Numbered from the stretch's first letter, positions 1-6,877 are shown. The stretch is DNA of 14,774 nt from CAWACC01 sp964390695 (GCA_964390695.1 CAYMKI010000071.1:1-14774), one strand, 5' to 3'. Notes: generated by a model not told the origin, from the letters alone. Made by a program: numbers and translations.

Positions 1-2
1 AA

Positions 3-257
3 AGGGTCTATGTCGCCGATGCCAGCCCGGAATATCCTACATTACTGAGAAAGATTGCCTTGAAAAAGGCAGAGATTCTAGGAGTTCCTTTAGTGGTCAG
101 TCCTTCGGATTTTGAAAACGAACATGCCAAACCTTATGCCTTTGCGATAGAAGCCAAAGACAAGCCGGTGCCTTTCGAGTATGTGGATGCGCTGGGGGGG
201 TTGAAAAGCGGCGGTTACAAGATAGAGAGATCTCTGCATATCAATCCGAAAACATAG
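3..257 (+). CDS. C-terminal fragment of an unrecognised protein
   Basis: The frame is open from the first bases of the window to TAG at 255-257, so this is the last 84 residues of a gene that starts outside the window. An internal TTG at 60 is not the real start, because the frame continues upstream of it without a stop. The visible part reads like an alpha/beta domain: a hydrophobic strand (VYVADAS), a charged helix (LLRKIALKKAEILG), a second strand (VPLVVS), then a polar tail with a Gly-rich turn (DALGGLKSGGYKI). I do not recognise the family and assign no function. An intrinsic terminator follows six bases after the stop, so this gene ends its transcription unit and is separate from the marR unit. 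Confidence 0.7.
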   Translation, partial: RVYVADASPEYPTLLRKIALKKAEILGVPLVVSPSDFENEHAKPYAFAIEAKDKPVPFEYVDALGGLKSGGYKIERSLHINPKT

Positions 258-262
258 TAAAG

Positions 263-296
263 TAAGATCGTATAGCAATATACGGTCTTAATTTTT
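263..296 (+). terminator. Intrinsic terminator with GCAA tetraloop
   Basis: A 12-bp stem (263-274 with 279-290, one G-U wobble at 268/285) closes on a GCAA loop, which is of the stable GNRA class. It is followed by A and five T residues (291-296). It begins six bases after the stop codon of the upstream partial gene, which it should terminate, and it insulates that gene from the marR promoter that starts at 311. Confidence 0.85.
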
Positions 297-310
297 ATTA
301 TATAATTGCA

Positions 311-340
311 TTGACAATAATTGCATATGCAATATATAAT
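311..340 (+). promoter_or_regulatory. marR promoter: TTGACA, 18-bp spacer, TATAAT
   Basis: An exact -35 hexamer TTGACA lies at 311-316 and an exact -10 hexamer TATAAT at 335-340, separated by 18 bp. This matches the primary (sigma-70/sigma-66 type) consensus. The marR ATG at 347 lies only six bases past the -10 box, where transcription is expected to begin, so the message should be leaderless or nearly so. The spacer is filled by a palindrome that is a good candidate operator. The spacing is read from the sequence; the start site is inferred. Confidence 0.75.
320..333. promoter_or_regulatory. Perfect 14-bp palindrome, candidate MarR operator
   Basis: ATTGCATATGCAAT is exactly self-complementary and sits wholly between the -35 and -10 hexamers of the promoter in front of the marR gene. 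MarR dimers typically bind 16-20 bp inverted repeats overlapping their own promoter, so binding here would block RNA polymerase and give autorepression of the marR-DUF1398-tag unit. Placement and symmetry are seen; binding is inferred. Confidence 0.65.
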
Positions 341-346
341 AAAGTT

Positions 347-817
347 ATGAAACAAAAAAATCCAAGTGAATTAGAAGATCATCTCGGTTACTGGCTGCGA
401 TGTCTATCAAATTTTGTATCCCGCAGCTTTGCTGATCGGCTTGCCACCGAAGGGATTTCGGTGGCTCAATGGGTGGTATTGCGTACTTTGTACAAAAGCA
501 AGCCCATGACATTAAAATGTGCAGCAGAAAAAGTAGGGGTTGACAATAGCTCACTTTCGCGCGTGGTAGAAAAATTGGTGCAGAGAGGATTAGTAAATCG
601 CGTGGCTGGAAGCGATCGCCGTTCTATTCTGTTATCACTTACTTGCGCAGGTGATAGTTTAGTCCCACTATTGGCTAAGATGGCTGACGATAATGATGAA
701 GTCTTTTTCAAAGGACTATCTGAAGAACAACGCAAGCTATTTCTTGCTACCATTAAGCAATTATTAGAAGACAATAACTGGAAGTTATCCGACCATGGGT
801 GGGATGGTATCCAATGA
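347..817 (+). CDS. MarR-family transcriptional regulator
   Basis: A 156-aa winged-helix DNA-binding protein that probably represses its own operon until a small ligand or oxidant releases it. The N-terminal dimer helix (DHLGYWLRCLSNFVSRSFA, about 11-29) is followed by the winged helix, with a recognition helix near NSSLSRVVEKLVQRGL (67-82) and the wing arginines in DRR (90-92), a MarR hallmark. A C-terminal helix completes the dimer interface. The ATG at 347 is chosen over a TTG at 311, because 311 lies inside the promoter -35 box and the conserved dimer helix begins about ten residues after 347. No good Shine-Dalgarno precedes 347. The gene heads a unit with a DUF1398 gene (32 bases downstream) and tag. 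The ligand is unknown. Confidence 0.88.
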   Translation: MKQKNPSELEDHLGYWLRCLSNFVSRSFADRLATEGISVAQWVVLRTLYKSKPMTLKCAAEKVGVDNSSLSRVVEKLVQRGLVNRVAGSDRRSILLSLTCAGDSLVPLLAKMADDNDEVFFKGLSEEQRKLFLATIKQLLEDNNWKLSDHGWDGIQ

Positions 818-849
818 TCCAATAATTTCATAATAAAGGAGAATAATAA

Positions 850-1245
850 ATGGATGTTGCAGTAATTAATGAATGTAAAGCTTTATCACTAGCAGGTAAG
901 ATCACTTTTCCTGAAGTCGTCAAGAGATTGATGGATACAGGTGTAGAACGTTACATCTGCGATCTGGTAGGTTTAAAAGTGCATTATTACGGTGTGAAAG
1001 GGGAAGTGTATTCTCTAACTCTAGACTATAGCTCCGAGCCGGTGGCAGCGGAATTTAATCCGAGTGCTGTCAAAGAGGCTGTAGGGGAAATTCAGCAGAA
1101 TCTAATTAACTACCGCGAATTTCTGAAAAGAATCATAGGGTCTGGATGTTGCCACTATGAAGTATTTATCACTGGAAAAAAAGTGATCTATTTTGGACGT
1201 CAAGGGGAGCAGCATATAGAGCATTTTCCTGGAGCAAAACCATGA
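850..1245 (+). CDS. DUF1398 family protein (E. coli YbcV-like)
   Basis: A 131-aa soluble protein with no signal peptide or membrane segment. Its sequence pattern (an N-terminal FPEVVKRLMDTGVERYICDL segment, then alternating strands) fits the DUF1398 family, whose biochemical role is unknown. The start is set by AAAGGAG at 835-841, eight bases before the ATG. The last four bases overlap the tag start (ATGA, 1242-1245), so the two proteins are probably translated in a coupled way from one message. This links the protein to alkylation repair by position only. The family call comes from recalled sequence pattern and is moderately secure. Confidence 0.75.
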   Translation: MDVAVINECKALSLAGKITFPEVVKRLMDTGVERYICDLVGLKVHYYGVKGEVYSLTLDYSSEPVAAEFNPSAVKEAVGEIQQNLINYREFLKRIIGSGCCHYEVFITGKKVIYFGRQGEQHIEHFPGAKP

Positions 1246-1814
1246 AAAAGCGCTGCGCTTGGGTGGATGAGTCTCGTCCTGACGAAGTTCTTTATCACGA
1301 TACTGAGTGGGGTGTTCCGGTTCACGACGACAGAAAACATTTTGAAATGCTGAGTCTCGAAGGGGCGCAGGCGGGCTTAAGCTGGTATACTATTCTTAAA
1401 CGCAGGGAGTATTATCGAGAGGCATTTCATCACTTTGATCCTCTTAAAGTAGCTCAGATGAAGGATGATGAATTAGAGGATCTGTTGGTTAACAGTCAAC
1501 TAATTCGCAACCGTCTCAAAATTTTCTCTGTGCGCAAAAATGCACGAGTATTCCTGGATATTCAAAAGGAATATGGTTCATTTGATGTGTATGTGTGGAG
1601 GTTTGTCGGGGCTGCCTCTAAGGTCAATCGTCCCAACTCTTTGAAAGACATTCCTGCTAAAACAGCCGAGTCGGATGCGCTTTCTAAAGATTTGAAAAAA
1701 CGCGGAATGAGCTTCGTGGGAAGTACTATCATGTATGCCTATATGCAGGCTATTGGTATGGTCGATGATCATATTCAGGGATGTTTCAAATGCAAACAAT
1801 CTCGTTGTAATTAA
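1242..1814 (+). CDS. tag: DNA-3-methyladenine glycosylase I
   Basis: A 190-aa base-excision-repair enzyme that removes 3-methyladenine from alkylated DNA, leaving an abasic site. It aligns over its whole length with E. coli Tag (187 aa). The four zinc ligands of the family are present as Cys5, His19, His177 and Cys181, and the base-pocket residues lie in the LEGAQAGLSW stretch, including Glu40 (E. coli Glu38) and Trp48. The region TAESDALSKDLKKRGMSFVG is the usual conserved C-terminal block. The ATG at 1242 overlaps the upstream stop by four bases. Position behind a MarR gene suggests inducible expression, whereas Tag in E. coli is constitutive. I see no defect. Confidence 0.95.
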   Translation: MKKRCAWVDESRPDEVLYHDTEWGVPVHDDRKHFEMLSLEGAQAGLSWYTILKRREYYREAFHHFDPLKVAQMKDDELEDLLVNSQLIRNRLKIFSVRKNARVFLDIQKEYGSFDVYVWRFVGAASKVNRPNSLKDIPAKTAESDALSKDLKKRGMSFVGSTIMYAYMQAIGMVDDHIQGCFKCKQSRCN

Positions 1815-1858
1815 ATTCTCTGTGATTTAACCTTAATAACTAAATAAATCCAGTTACA

Positions 1859-1877
1859 AACTCACTTTAGGTGAGTT
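1859..1877 (+). terminator. Hairpin between tag and yqeY, weak terminator or leader structure
   Basis: A 7-bp perfect stem AACTCAC/GTGAGTT encloses the loop TTTAG. It lies 45 bases after the tag stop and ends about 20 bases before the yqeY start. No T-run follows (TACTAATACT), so it is a poor intrinsic terminator. It may be a transcript-end stabiliser or part of the yqeY leader. Confidence 0.4.
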
Positions 1878-1897
1878 ACTAATACTTAGAGGTGGTT

Positions 1898-2335
1898 ATG
1901 GCGTTGATGGAAACAATCAATGAAGGAATTAAAGAGGCGATGAAAAGCCGCGAGCAGTTAAGACTTGAAACCTTACGCATGTTGAAATCAAAAATTTTGA
2001 CTGTGGATGCTCGAGGAAATCTGCCAGATGCTGATATTTTAAAGCTTTTCAAAACATATCTAGGAAATCTACAGGAAGCTCTTGAACAATCACAAGCAGC
2101 TAACCGGCCTGAAATGGTGGAAAAATTGAAAGGCGAAATAGCCATCGTTCAAGAATTCTTACCTAAAGCGTTGTCTGAAGAAGAAACTCGAAAACTAGTA
2201 GAGCAAGCTATACACGAAACTGGAGCCAAAACTAAGAAAGACTTGGGATTGGTGATGAAAGGTGTCATGAAGCTTAACAGCTCTGTCGATGGCAAGATGA
2301 CCAAAGATATCGCCACCCAGTTGTTAAGCGACTAG
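1898..2335 (+). CDS. YqeY/GatB-like domain protein
   Basis: A 145-aa cytosolic protein of the YqeY (GatB_Yqey) family, related to the C-terminal tRNA-recognition domain of GatB, a subunit of the Asp/Glu-tRNA amidotransferase. The role of the stand-alone protein is not settled. The usual landmarks are present: an N-terminal helix with the pattern IKEAMKSREQLRLETLRMLKSKI, the central IAIVQEFLPKALSEEE segment (typically YLPKQLSEEE), and the Gly-rich end KDLGLVMKGVM...DGKM. I chose ATG 1898: AGAGG (1888-1892) sits just ahead and the protein then opens as MALMETINEG, as in relatives. A GTG at 1892 and an ATG at 1907 are alternatives. It ends 13 bases from the stop of the convergent lyase-like gene. 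Confidence 0.9.
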   Translation: MALMETINEGIKEAMKSREQLRLETLRMLKSKILTVDARGNLPDADILKLFKTYLGNLQEALEQSQAANRPEMVEKLKGEIAIVQEFLPKALSEEETRKLVEQAIHETGAKTKKDLGLVMKGVMKLNSSVDGKMTKDIATQLLSD

Positions 2336-2348
2336 TTAAAAGCTAAAC

Positions 2349-4088
2349 TTATAGAGGCATCTCGACAGAGGCAGAATGTGTCTTGGAGGACTCTCCGGGA
2401 TAAAATATGCAATCTAAGGACACAAGTTTTCCAGGCCAAGTTTTGGCTACAAAAAAATAGGCTCTTTCGATGTCGCTAGACAAGGAACGATCTTTTTCAA
2501 TGAAACTAACTACCTCTCTGAATTTGTTATAGACTTTTTCAGTGCAAAGACCCAGTTTCATAGAAGGATCGTTTCTTTTCCTTAAGTCGATAGCTTGCGA
2601 AGCGTGCATCAGTTCCATACCAAGAATGTAGTAGATATTATCTGTAATTTTACAGAGGCGTTGTAAAACTAATGGGACATTAGTTGATAAATCTTCAATA
2701 TCACCCGCAACAGCGATTAAGTCTCTTGAAACTGGCATGCTCAGAGCTTTTACCTCGCCGTCCAAGGTGACAAAAGTTTTTTGGATAGCACCGAACACAA
2801 TAGATTCATTATCTGGCGATAGAAAGCGTGAGAGATGTGTGAAGTGATCGGTTGAAAGACGTAACATACGTTGCGTAGAAGCATGAGATAAGTGACTTAA
2901 TGCAATAGCTAAAGCTTCAAATTCGATAGCCCAATTTATTGTTTCAAAATTAGCTGTGGGTACTACAGCACCAGATCCATCCTGTAAATAGTAAGTTTTT
3001 TCAATTTCAGTAAAGGAATCATCTTTATCTGGATTGATGAGAACTATGGGGTTATCATCGGATGAGTTTAAATGAAGGCTTAATTTTTTCTTCGCTGATT
3101 TTATGAAATCTCGAACTGTACCGTGAACTTGACTGACAGCGCGGAAGCTAAGTGGATCTTGAAGGGCTCTATTAGATGAATTATTCCAGAGATAACTCTT
3201 TCGCAATGCATGGATGATATTGTTTGCTGATATTTTCTGGCCCGGATACGGCCTTGCATTTTGGGATGCCTTTAGATAGGGAGCAACATTACCGTTTAAA
3301 GCCTCTAAACTCAAACTAAATATTATATCGGACTTATCCATCAATGACTCTAAATCATGAATTATCAAGGCCGCTAAGGCTGTTGAATAGGCATTCGAGC
3401 TCATAATGGACAGGGAGTCTTTGGCAATGGGGACGATGGGGGATAATCCATTAATACTCAAAGCTTTGCTTGCAGACATTAATTCGCCTTGAAAATAAAC
3501 CTCCCCTTCTCCAGCTAGGGCAAGACCTAAATGAGAGAGGATAGTAATATCAGCCTCTCCTACAGATCCTCTGCTGGGTATAATAGGTTGGATGCGGCGG
3601 TTGATAAATTCTAATAAAAGCGTAGCAACTTCAGGGCTAGCTCCGGTTGTGCCTTTTAGAATAGAATTCAGTTTAATTAACATAATACTAAAAACAATCT
3701 TTTCAGGTAGGTTGGGACCTACAGCAGAGCTTGTTGCGCGAAGATTATTTTTGTTGAAGGCTATGGATGCAAGCTTTGCTTCTTCGCTTAAGGCGTCACC
3801 TACAAATAGTGTTTTATCTTTGTTCTGTCCGACACCCCTATTTAATCCATAAACAGGCTTATCTTCTTTGGCTGCTTGTAACAGAATTTCATGCGACTTT
3901 TTGACTCGTTCCATAGATTGAGAGTCTATCAGGATCTTGGTTTTATTTTTTGCGTGATAGACAATATCATCGATAGTAAGATTATAACCAGTAAGAACGA
4001 TTTCTTTTGATGGTGATGGATTTGAAATTATAGATTGATGTACTAGTATGTATAACGTAAAAAAAATATATAAAACTTTAGTTTTCAT
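2349..4088 (-). CDS. Exported ammonia-lyase (HAL/PAL) family homologue lacking the MIO triad
   Basis: 579 aa, homologous to histidine/phenylalanine ammonia-lyases over most of its length: YGLNRGVG (80-87; Tyr80 aligns with catalytic Tyr53 of HAL), GTTGASPEVATLLLEFIN (147-163), RGSVG (173-177), QDPLSFRAVSQVHG (310-323), SSDDNPIV (342-349) and IED (464-466; Glu465 aligns with Glu414). In active enzymes GSVG is followed by Ala-Ser-Gly, which cyclises into the electrophilic MIO cofactor. Here the residues are Glu178-Ala179-Asp180, one position is missing, and the DLAPL block is lost. Tyr280 of HAL is Leu313 and Asn195 appears to be Ser230. Normal deamination is therefore not expected. The first ~22 residues (MKTK, hydrophobic VLYIFFTLYILV, then QSIIS) look like a Sec signal peptide, unlike cytosolic HAL. 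No hut genes adjoin. A consensus promoter precedes it. Function unknown. Confidence 0.85.
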   Translation of the reverse strand: MKTKVLYIFFTLYILVHQSIISNPSPSKEIVLTGYNLTIDDIVYHAKNKTKILIDSQSMERVKKSHEILLQAAKEDKPVYGLNRGVGQNKDKTLFVGDALSEEAKLASIAFNKNNLRATSSAVGPNLPEKIVFSIMLIKLNSILKGTTGASPEVATLLLEFINRRIQPIIPSRGSVGEADITILSHLGLALAGEGEVYFQGELMSASKALSINGLSPIVPIAKDSLSIMSSNAYSTALAALIIHDLESLMDKSDIIFSLSLEALNGNVAPYLKASQNARPYPGQKISANNIIHALRKSYLWNNSSNRALQDPLSFRAVSQVHGTVRDFIKSAKKKLSLHLNSSDDNPIVLINPDKDDSFTEIEKTYYLQDGSGAVVPTANFETINWAIEFEALAIALSHLSHASTQRMLRLSTDHFTHLSRFLSPDNESIVFGAIQKTFVTLDGEVKALSMPVSRDLIAVAGDIEDLSTNVPLVLQRLCKITDNIYYILGMELMHASQAIDLRKRNDPSMKLGLCTEKVYNKFREVVSFIEKDRSLSSDIERAYFFVAKTWPGKLVSLDCIFYPGESSKTHSASVEMPL

Positions 4089-4117
4089 AACTGGACTTAT
4101 TTTGTAAAATTTATTAA

Positions 4118-4147
4118 ATTATATTTTATTTTTTGTTTTGGTGTCAA
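4118..4147 (-). promoter_or_regulatory. Consensus promoter of the lyase-like gene
   Basis: On the minus strand TTGACA (complement of 4142-4147) and TATAAT (complement of 4118-4123) are both exact, with an 18-bp A-rich spacer. Transcription should start near 4111, about 22 bases ahead of the ATG at 4088. The leader lacks a clear Shine-Dalgarno. Confidence 0.75.
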
Positions 4148-4337
4148 TTGTGAATTTAATGATTTTATTTGTGTTATTTGAATAAGGCTTTTTGTGTTAA
4201 CTTGTAAATGTAAGTCGCTATTTACTGATAAGAAAACTACATGGACAAGTACTGGCCTTGGTAAACTATTCAACGCTGTAAAAAGTGTGTAAATAGATGA
4301 GCATGAATTAATAAGAATTTGACAAGAAGCAAAACAT

Positions 4338-4364
4338 AAAATTGTACGCGAAGCGCACAATTTT
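4338..4364 (-). terminator. Likely intrinsic terminator of the NTT gene
   Basis: Read on the minus strand, AAAATTGTGCGC pairs with GCGTACAATTTT (12 bp with one G-U) around a TTC loop. It is followed by ATGTTTTGC after a T-run that forms part of the stem. It lies about 115 bases past the NTT stop and upstream of the lyase-like promoter, so it should separate the two minus-strand genes. The stem is symmetric and could act on either strand. Confidence 0.6.
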
Positions 4365-4369
4365 AGCGC

Positions 4370-4400
4370 TTTCAGTCAAACCCGTCGGATTTGACTGAAA
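4370..4400. repeat. Strong inverted repeat, 11-bp perfect arms
   Basis: TTTCAGTCAAA (4370-4380) and TTTGACTGAAA (4390-4400) are exact reverse complements around a 9-base loop that can add two inner C-G pairs (4382-4383 with 4387-4388). It lies between the NTT stop and the terminator-like hairpin. It may be a first terminator stem or mRNA 3'-end protector, or a dispersed extragenic palindrome. Confidence 0.6.
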
Positions 4401-4478
4401 CCTCTGAGCCTCAGCGACGCTGCGACTGAGTTTGAAATACAAAATACATGCTTCCAAAGGAAACAGGCAGTATGGAGA

Positions 4479-5885
4479 TTAACAGACGACACTTTTTTCC
4501 TCGATGGCTTTTTTGAAGGTTTTGCCTAAGAAAATAGCCACGACTAACCATACAGCTAATAAAGGAAACCCTAAGCTTCCGCTCAGCATAAGGTAATAGC
4601 CTCGCCCTGATAAGGCACCAAAAGCCGACTGTAGAGGAGTTAAGAGCATATTAAAAATCGATCCCGCTTCTTTAGAAGCGCGAGAACCGAAGGTTTCTAT
4701 CCAAGCTTGGGCCTTGAAGCGAACGTCCGGCGTGGTGGGGATATACAGCTGTTTCAAGGCAGGTCCATTTAATGCGTAGTTGATAGCTTTCGATCCGACC
4801 ATAAGGGCGAATAGAAATGAGAGGCTGTCCAGAGTCAAAAAGCCAAAGAGGGCGCAACCGACGATGACCGGCATTGCCGCTAAAGCCATTCCAACACCCA
4901 AAAATCGGGTTACGTTGCTGATGCCTAGCAAAAGACAAAGCAAAGAGACGATGTTAACGCTTGAGCCATAGATGCTCAGATAATTACTTAAAGCTACTCC
5001 GGTATATTGAGCGCTGGCCGCTAATTTGAAGTTAAAGTCAAAAATCGTGACGATAAATTCGTAGATGAAGTTGACGGTAAACATAGCTATTAAATACTTA
5101 TGTTTTAATAGCAGTTTAAGCCCCTCTAAAAATCCTGGCTCCTGCTCGTTTTCTACGAGTTGTTCGTTCTTACCATGAAATGAGGTTAAGAGATGCTTTG
5201 GAGTAGCTCTCAAAAAATAGCGTACAAATGGAATGATCAAGAGGGTTAGAATGCCTAGCAAAACCATTGAGAGGATATCGGTGGTAAGTCCCAGTCGATG
5301 GGGCAAGCCGCCGATGGAATAAGGGGAAATGATACCACCCATTTGACCGAGAGCCACAACAAGGGGAAAGCCTCTTTTTGCTGAAGATGGGTCTGTGGTA
5401 TCGGATGCGAACGCCCAAAATAAGGCCACAAGAAGAGAACCGAAACTTTCTATGAACAGATACCAGGTATAACCTAATATTTTAGTGCCTACAAAAGGGA
5501 GTAAGGCCCTGGCTGCAATTTCTTCTTTTGTGCCATGCGCAAAACTCATTAGACCTGCAAAGGCCAGGATAGTAATCCCGTAAAAGGAGGGTAAGAGTAT
5601 TAACATTTTCTCGCGTGAAGTGCGCTCCAAAAGTTTAGTGTAAAACATGACTATCGGTAGTAGTGCAAGTACAGATACGGTTTTGGCGTAGGGTAGATGC
5701 AGTTTGTCGACAAGCTGTATGAATATGGCATCTTTCAATGGGCGTAAGGTCCAGTAGATGCCGATGATTAAGGCAAATATCAATCCCATGCGCACAAATT
5801 TCTTAAATTCTTCTTTATCGAAATTACCGAAATTGAATCGGCATATCCATTGAAAAAACTGAAATATATTATTTTTTATATTCAT
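4479..5885 (-). CDS. NTT/Npt (TLC) family nucleotide transporter
   Basis: A 468-aa inner-membrane protein with about 11-12 hydrophobic segments, of the ATP/ADP-translocase family used by intracellular bacteria to exchange or import host nucleotides. Family landmarks are present: LRPLKD near the first helix (Lys51), FIESFGSLLVALFWAF (Glu146, matching the conserved E in the ELWGS block), an acidic residue in the NFIYEF segment (Glu276), and a C-terminal SRASKEAGS block (Lys405) matching the usual GRxGKSGGS. These correspond to the charged residues essential in characterised NTTs. The protein is shorter than typical chlamydial NTTs (about 510-530 aa) and several motifs are diverged (ESFGS, EAGS), so the substrate (ATP/ADP, other NTPs, NAD or something else) cannot be assigned. 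AGGGAGGT stands before the ATG. It is divergent from a LysR regulator that probably controls it. Confidence 0.9.
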   Translation of the reverse strand: MNIKNNIFQFFQWICRFNFGNFDKEEFKKFVRMGLIFALIIGIYWTLRPLKDAIFIQLVDKLHLPYAKTVSVLALLPIVMFYTKLLERTSREKMLILLPSFYGITILAFAGLMSFAHGTKEEIAARALLPFVGTKILGYTWYLFIESFGSLLVALFWAFASDTTDPSSAKRGFPLVVALGQMGGIISPYSIGGLPHRLGLTTDILSMVLLGILTLLIIPFVRYFLRATPKHLLTSFHGKNEQLVENEQEPGFLEGLKLLLKHKYLIAMFTVNFIYEFIVTIFDFNFKLAASAQYTGVALSNYLSIYGSSVNIVSLLCLLLGISNVTRFLGVGMALAAMPVIVGCALFGFLTLDSLSFLFALMVGSKAINYALNGPALKQLYIPTTPDVRFKAQAWIETFGSRASKEAGSIFNMLLTPLQSAFGALSGRGYYLMLSGSLGFPLLAVWLVVAIFLGKTFKKAIEEKSVVC

Positions 5886-6010
5886 TAAAAAACCTCCCTT
5901 AGTTAAACTTAAAGTATAAACGATAAAAACATATTTGTATTGACGATATATTAGATATATAATATCGAAAATACAGATATATAAATTAATAATTTAACAC
6001 AGGAGATCTG
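5886..6010. promoter_or_regulatory. Divergent control region between NTT and LysR genes
   Basis: On the plus strand TTGTAT (5935-5940), a 17-bp spacer and TATAAT (5958-5963) form a promoter for the LysR gene, about 45 bases ahead of its ATG. On the minus strand TATACT (complement of 5913-5918) is a -10 for the NTT gene with only a weak -35, as expected of an activator-dependent promoter. An interrupted dyad with CGATAT at 5944-5949 and ATATCG at 5962-5967 overlaps the LysR promoter and lies upstream of the NTT one. This is a suitable place for a LysR-type regulator to bind. Binding is inferred. Confidence 0.55.
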
Positions 6011-6877
6011 ATGATGAAAAAGAAGCTTAGTTATACATCCGCATCTAGAGCGACTTATAGCAGCTCTCTTAGACACTTGCGAATTGCAGATCTGGAACTT
6101 TTTATCACTGCCGCCCATTTTAAAAGTTTGGGAAAAGCAGCTTCTTTGCACCATCTCAGCCAAAGTGCTGCTAGTGCAGCTATACAACGTGTCGAAGCGG
6201 CATTTGATAAACAGCTGTGCACCCACGAAAAACGGCAGTTCGCCCTGACCAAAGAAGGGCAGCAGTTATTGCCTCGAGCTGAAAAGTGGCTGCGGAGTCT
6301 CAGGGAGACGGTGGCTAAGGAAGAAGCTCTCCCAATTCGAATTGCCACCACTCATGCTATTGCACGAGTTGCTATTCCAAGTATTTTGACAGAGGATAGC
6401 ATTGAACTTAAGCTGATGCGTCCGGACTTAGCTTATGGAGCTGTTTTGCGCGACGATTCGGATGTGGCGCTTGTCTTAGATAATGCGCCTTGGGAGGGGG
6501 TGATTGCCACAGAAATAGGAAAAGGGAGCTTTCAATTGTATTCGAAACGCAAAGATGCTACGCTATCGCCAGTCCTGTTGCCGGAAGATCAAATTGAAGT
6601 CTTGGCTCTTCAGCAACGTTGGATGCATATTTATAACCAACCGATGCTTGTTAAAGCGCGTTTGCCCAGCTGGTCTTTGATAGCCGATATATGTTCCACT
6701 TCAGAGGAAGTGGGATTTTTACCTGATTTTCTTGCAGTTCAGAGCAAGCTGCATGCAGTATCTTGGCAGCCTATGCCTTCTAAATACCGCATACTAGCTT
6801 TGTATAGGAACAATGCTAAACAGTTTCAAGTTAGATTAGATAAATTGATTGCTAAATGGAAAGAAGCCTTTGCTTAG
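6011..6877 (+). CDS. LysR-type transcriptional regulator
   Basis: 288 aa. The N-terminal winged helix-turn-helix (about 22-80) is clear: LRIADLELFITAAHFKSLGKAASLHHLSQ, split here as the first helix LRIADLELFITAA and the following GKAASLHHLSQSAASAAIQRVE, then LTKEGQQLLPRA. The remainder is a shortened, diverged substrate-binding domain, IRIATTHAIARVAIPSIL being its first strand and helix. The effector is unknown. AGGAG at 6001-6005 serves ATGs at 6011 and 6014; either may be used. LysR proteins usually regulate the divergent neighbour and themselves, so the NTT transporter is the natural target. The gene ends nine bases from the convergent SnoaL-like gene. Confidence 0.9.
   Translation: MMKKKLSYTSASRATYSSSLRHLRIADLELFITAAHFKSLGKAASLHHLSQSAASAAIQRVEAAFDKQLCTHEKRQFALTKEGQQLLPRAEKWLRSLRETVAKEEALPIRIATTHAIARVAIPSILTEDSIELKLMRPDLAYGAVLRDDSDVALVLDNAPWEGVIATEIGKGSFQLYSKRKDATLSPVLLPEDQIEVLALQQRWMHIYNQPMLVKARLPSWSLIADICSTSEEVGFLPDFLAVQSKLHAVSWQPMPSKYRILALYRNNAKQFQVRLDKLIAKWKEAFA

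Larger units (their letters stand above)
4089..4478. other. Gene-free stretch between lyase-like and NTT genes
   Basis: 390 bases without a credible gene. From the NTT end it holds a partly self-complementary GC-richer segment (4406-4432), a long hairpin (4370-4400), a terminator-like hairpin (4338-4364), an AT-rich middle, and the consensus promoter of the lyase-like gene. An 87-codon open frame on the minus strand (4097-4360) overlaps that promoter, has a Cys/Ser/Leu composition unlike the neighbours and no ribosome site, and is not called. A short plus-strand stretch around 4200-4292 reads plausibly as protein (it contains WTSTGLGKLFNAVKSV before a stop) but has no start; it may be a gene remnant or chance. 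Confidence 0.5.

Noticed and set aside
311..346. TTG at 311 as the marR start
   Set aside because: It is the first base of the -35 hexamer; the added 12 residues would be encoded by the promoter and operator. ATG 347 fits the family start.
466..831. 121-codon minus-strand open frame opposite marR
   Set aside because: It lies fully antisense to a clear MarR gene, and shows no ribosome site or family signal. It is a shadow of the coding strand.
4097..4360. 87-codon minus-strand open frame in the NTT/lyase interval
   Set aside because: It overlaps the consensus promoter of the lyase-like gene and a strong hairpin, has no ribosome site and has an odd Cys/Ser/Leu composition. Chance frame in AT-rich DNA is more likely.
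5170..5418. 82-codon minus-strand frame within the NTT gene
   Set aside because: It is embedded in another frame of a conserved transporter, with no independent start signals.
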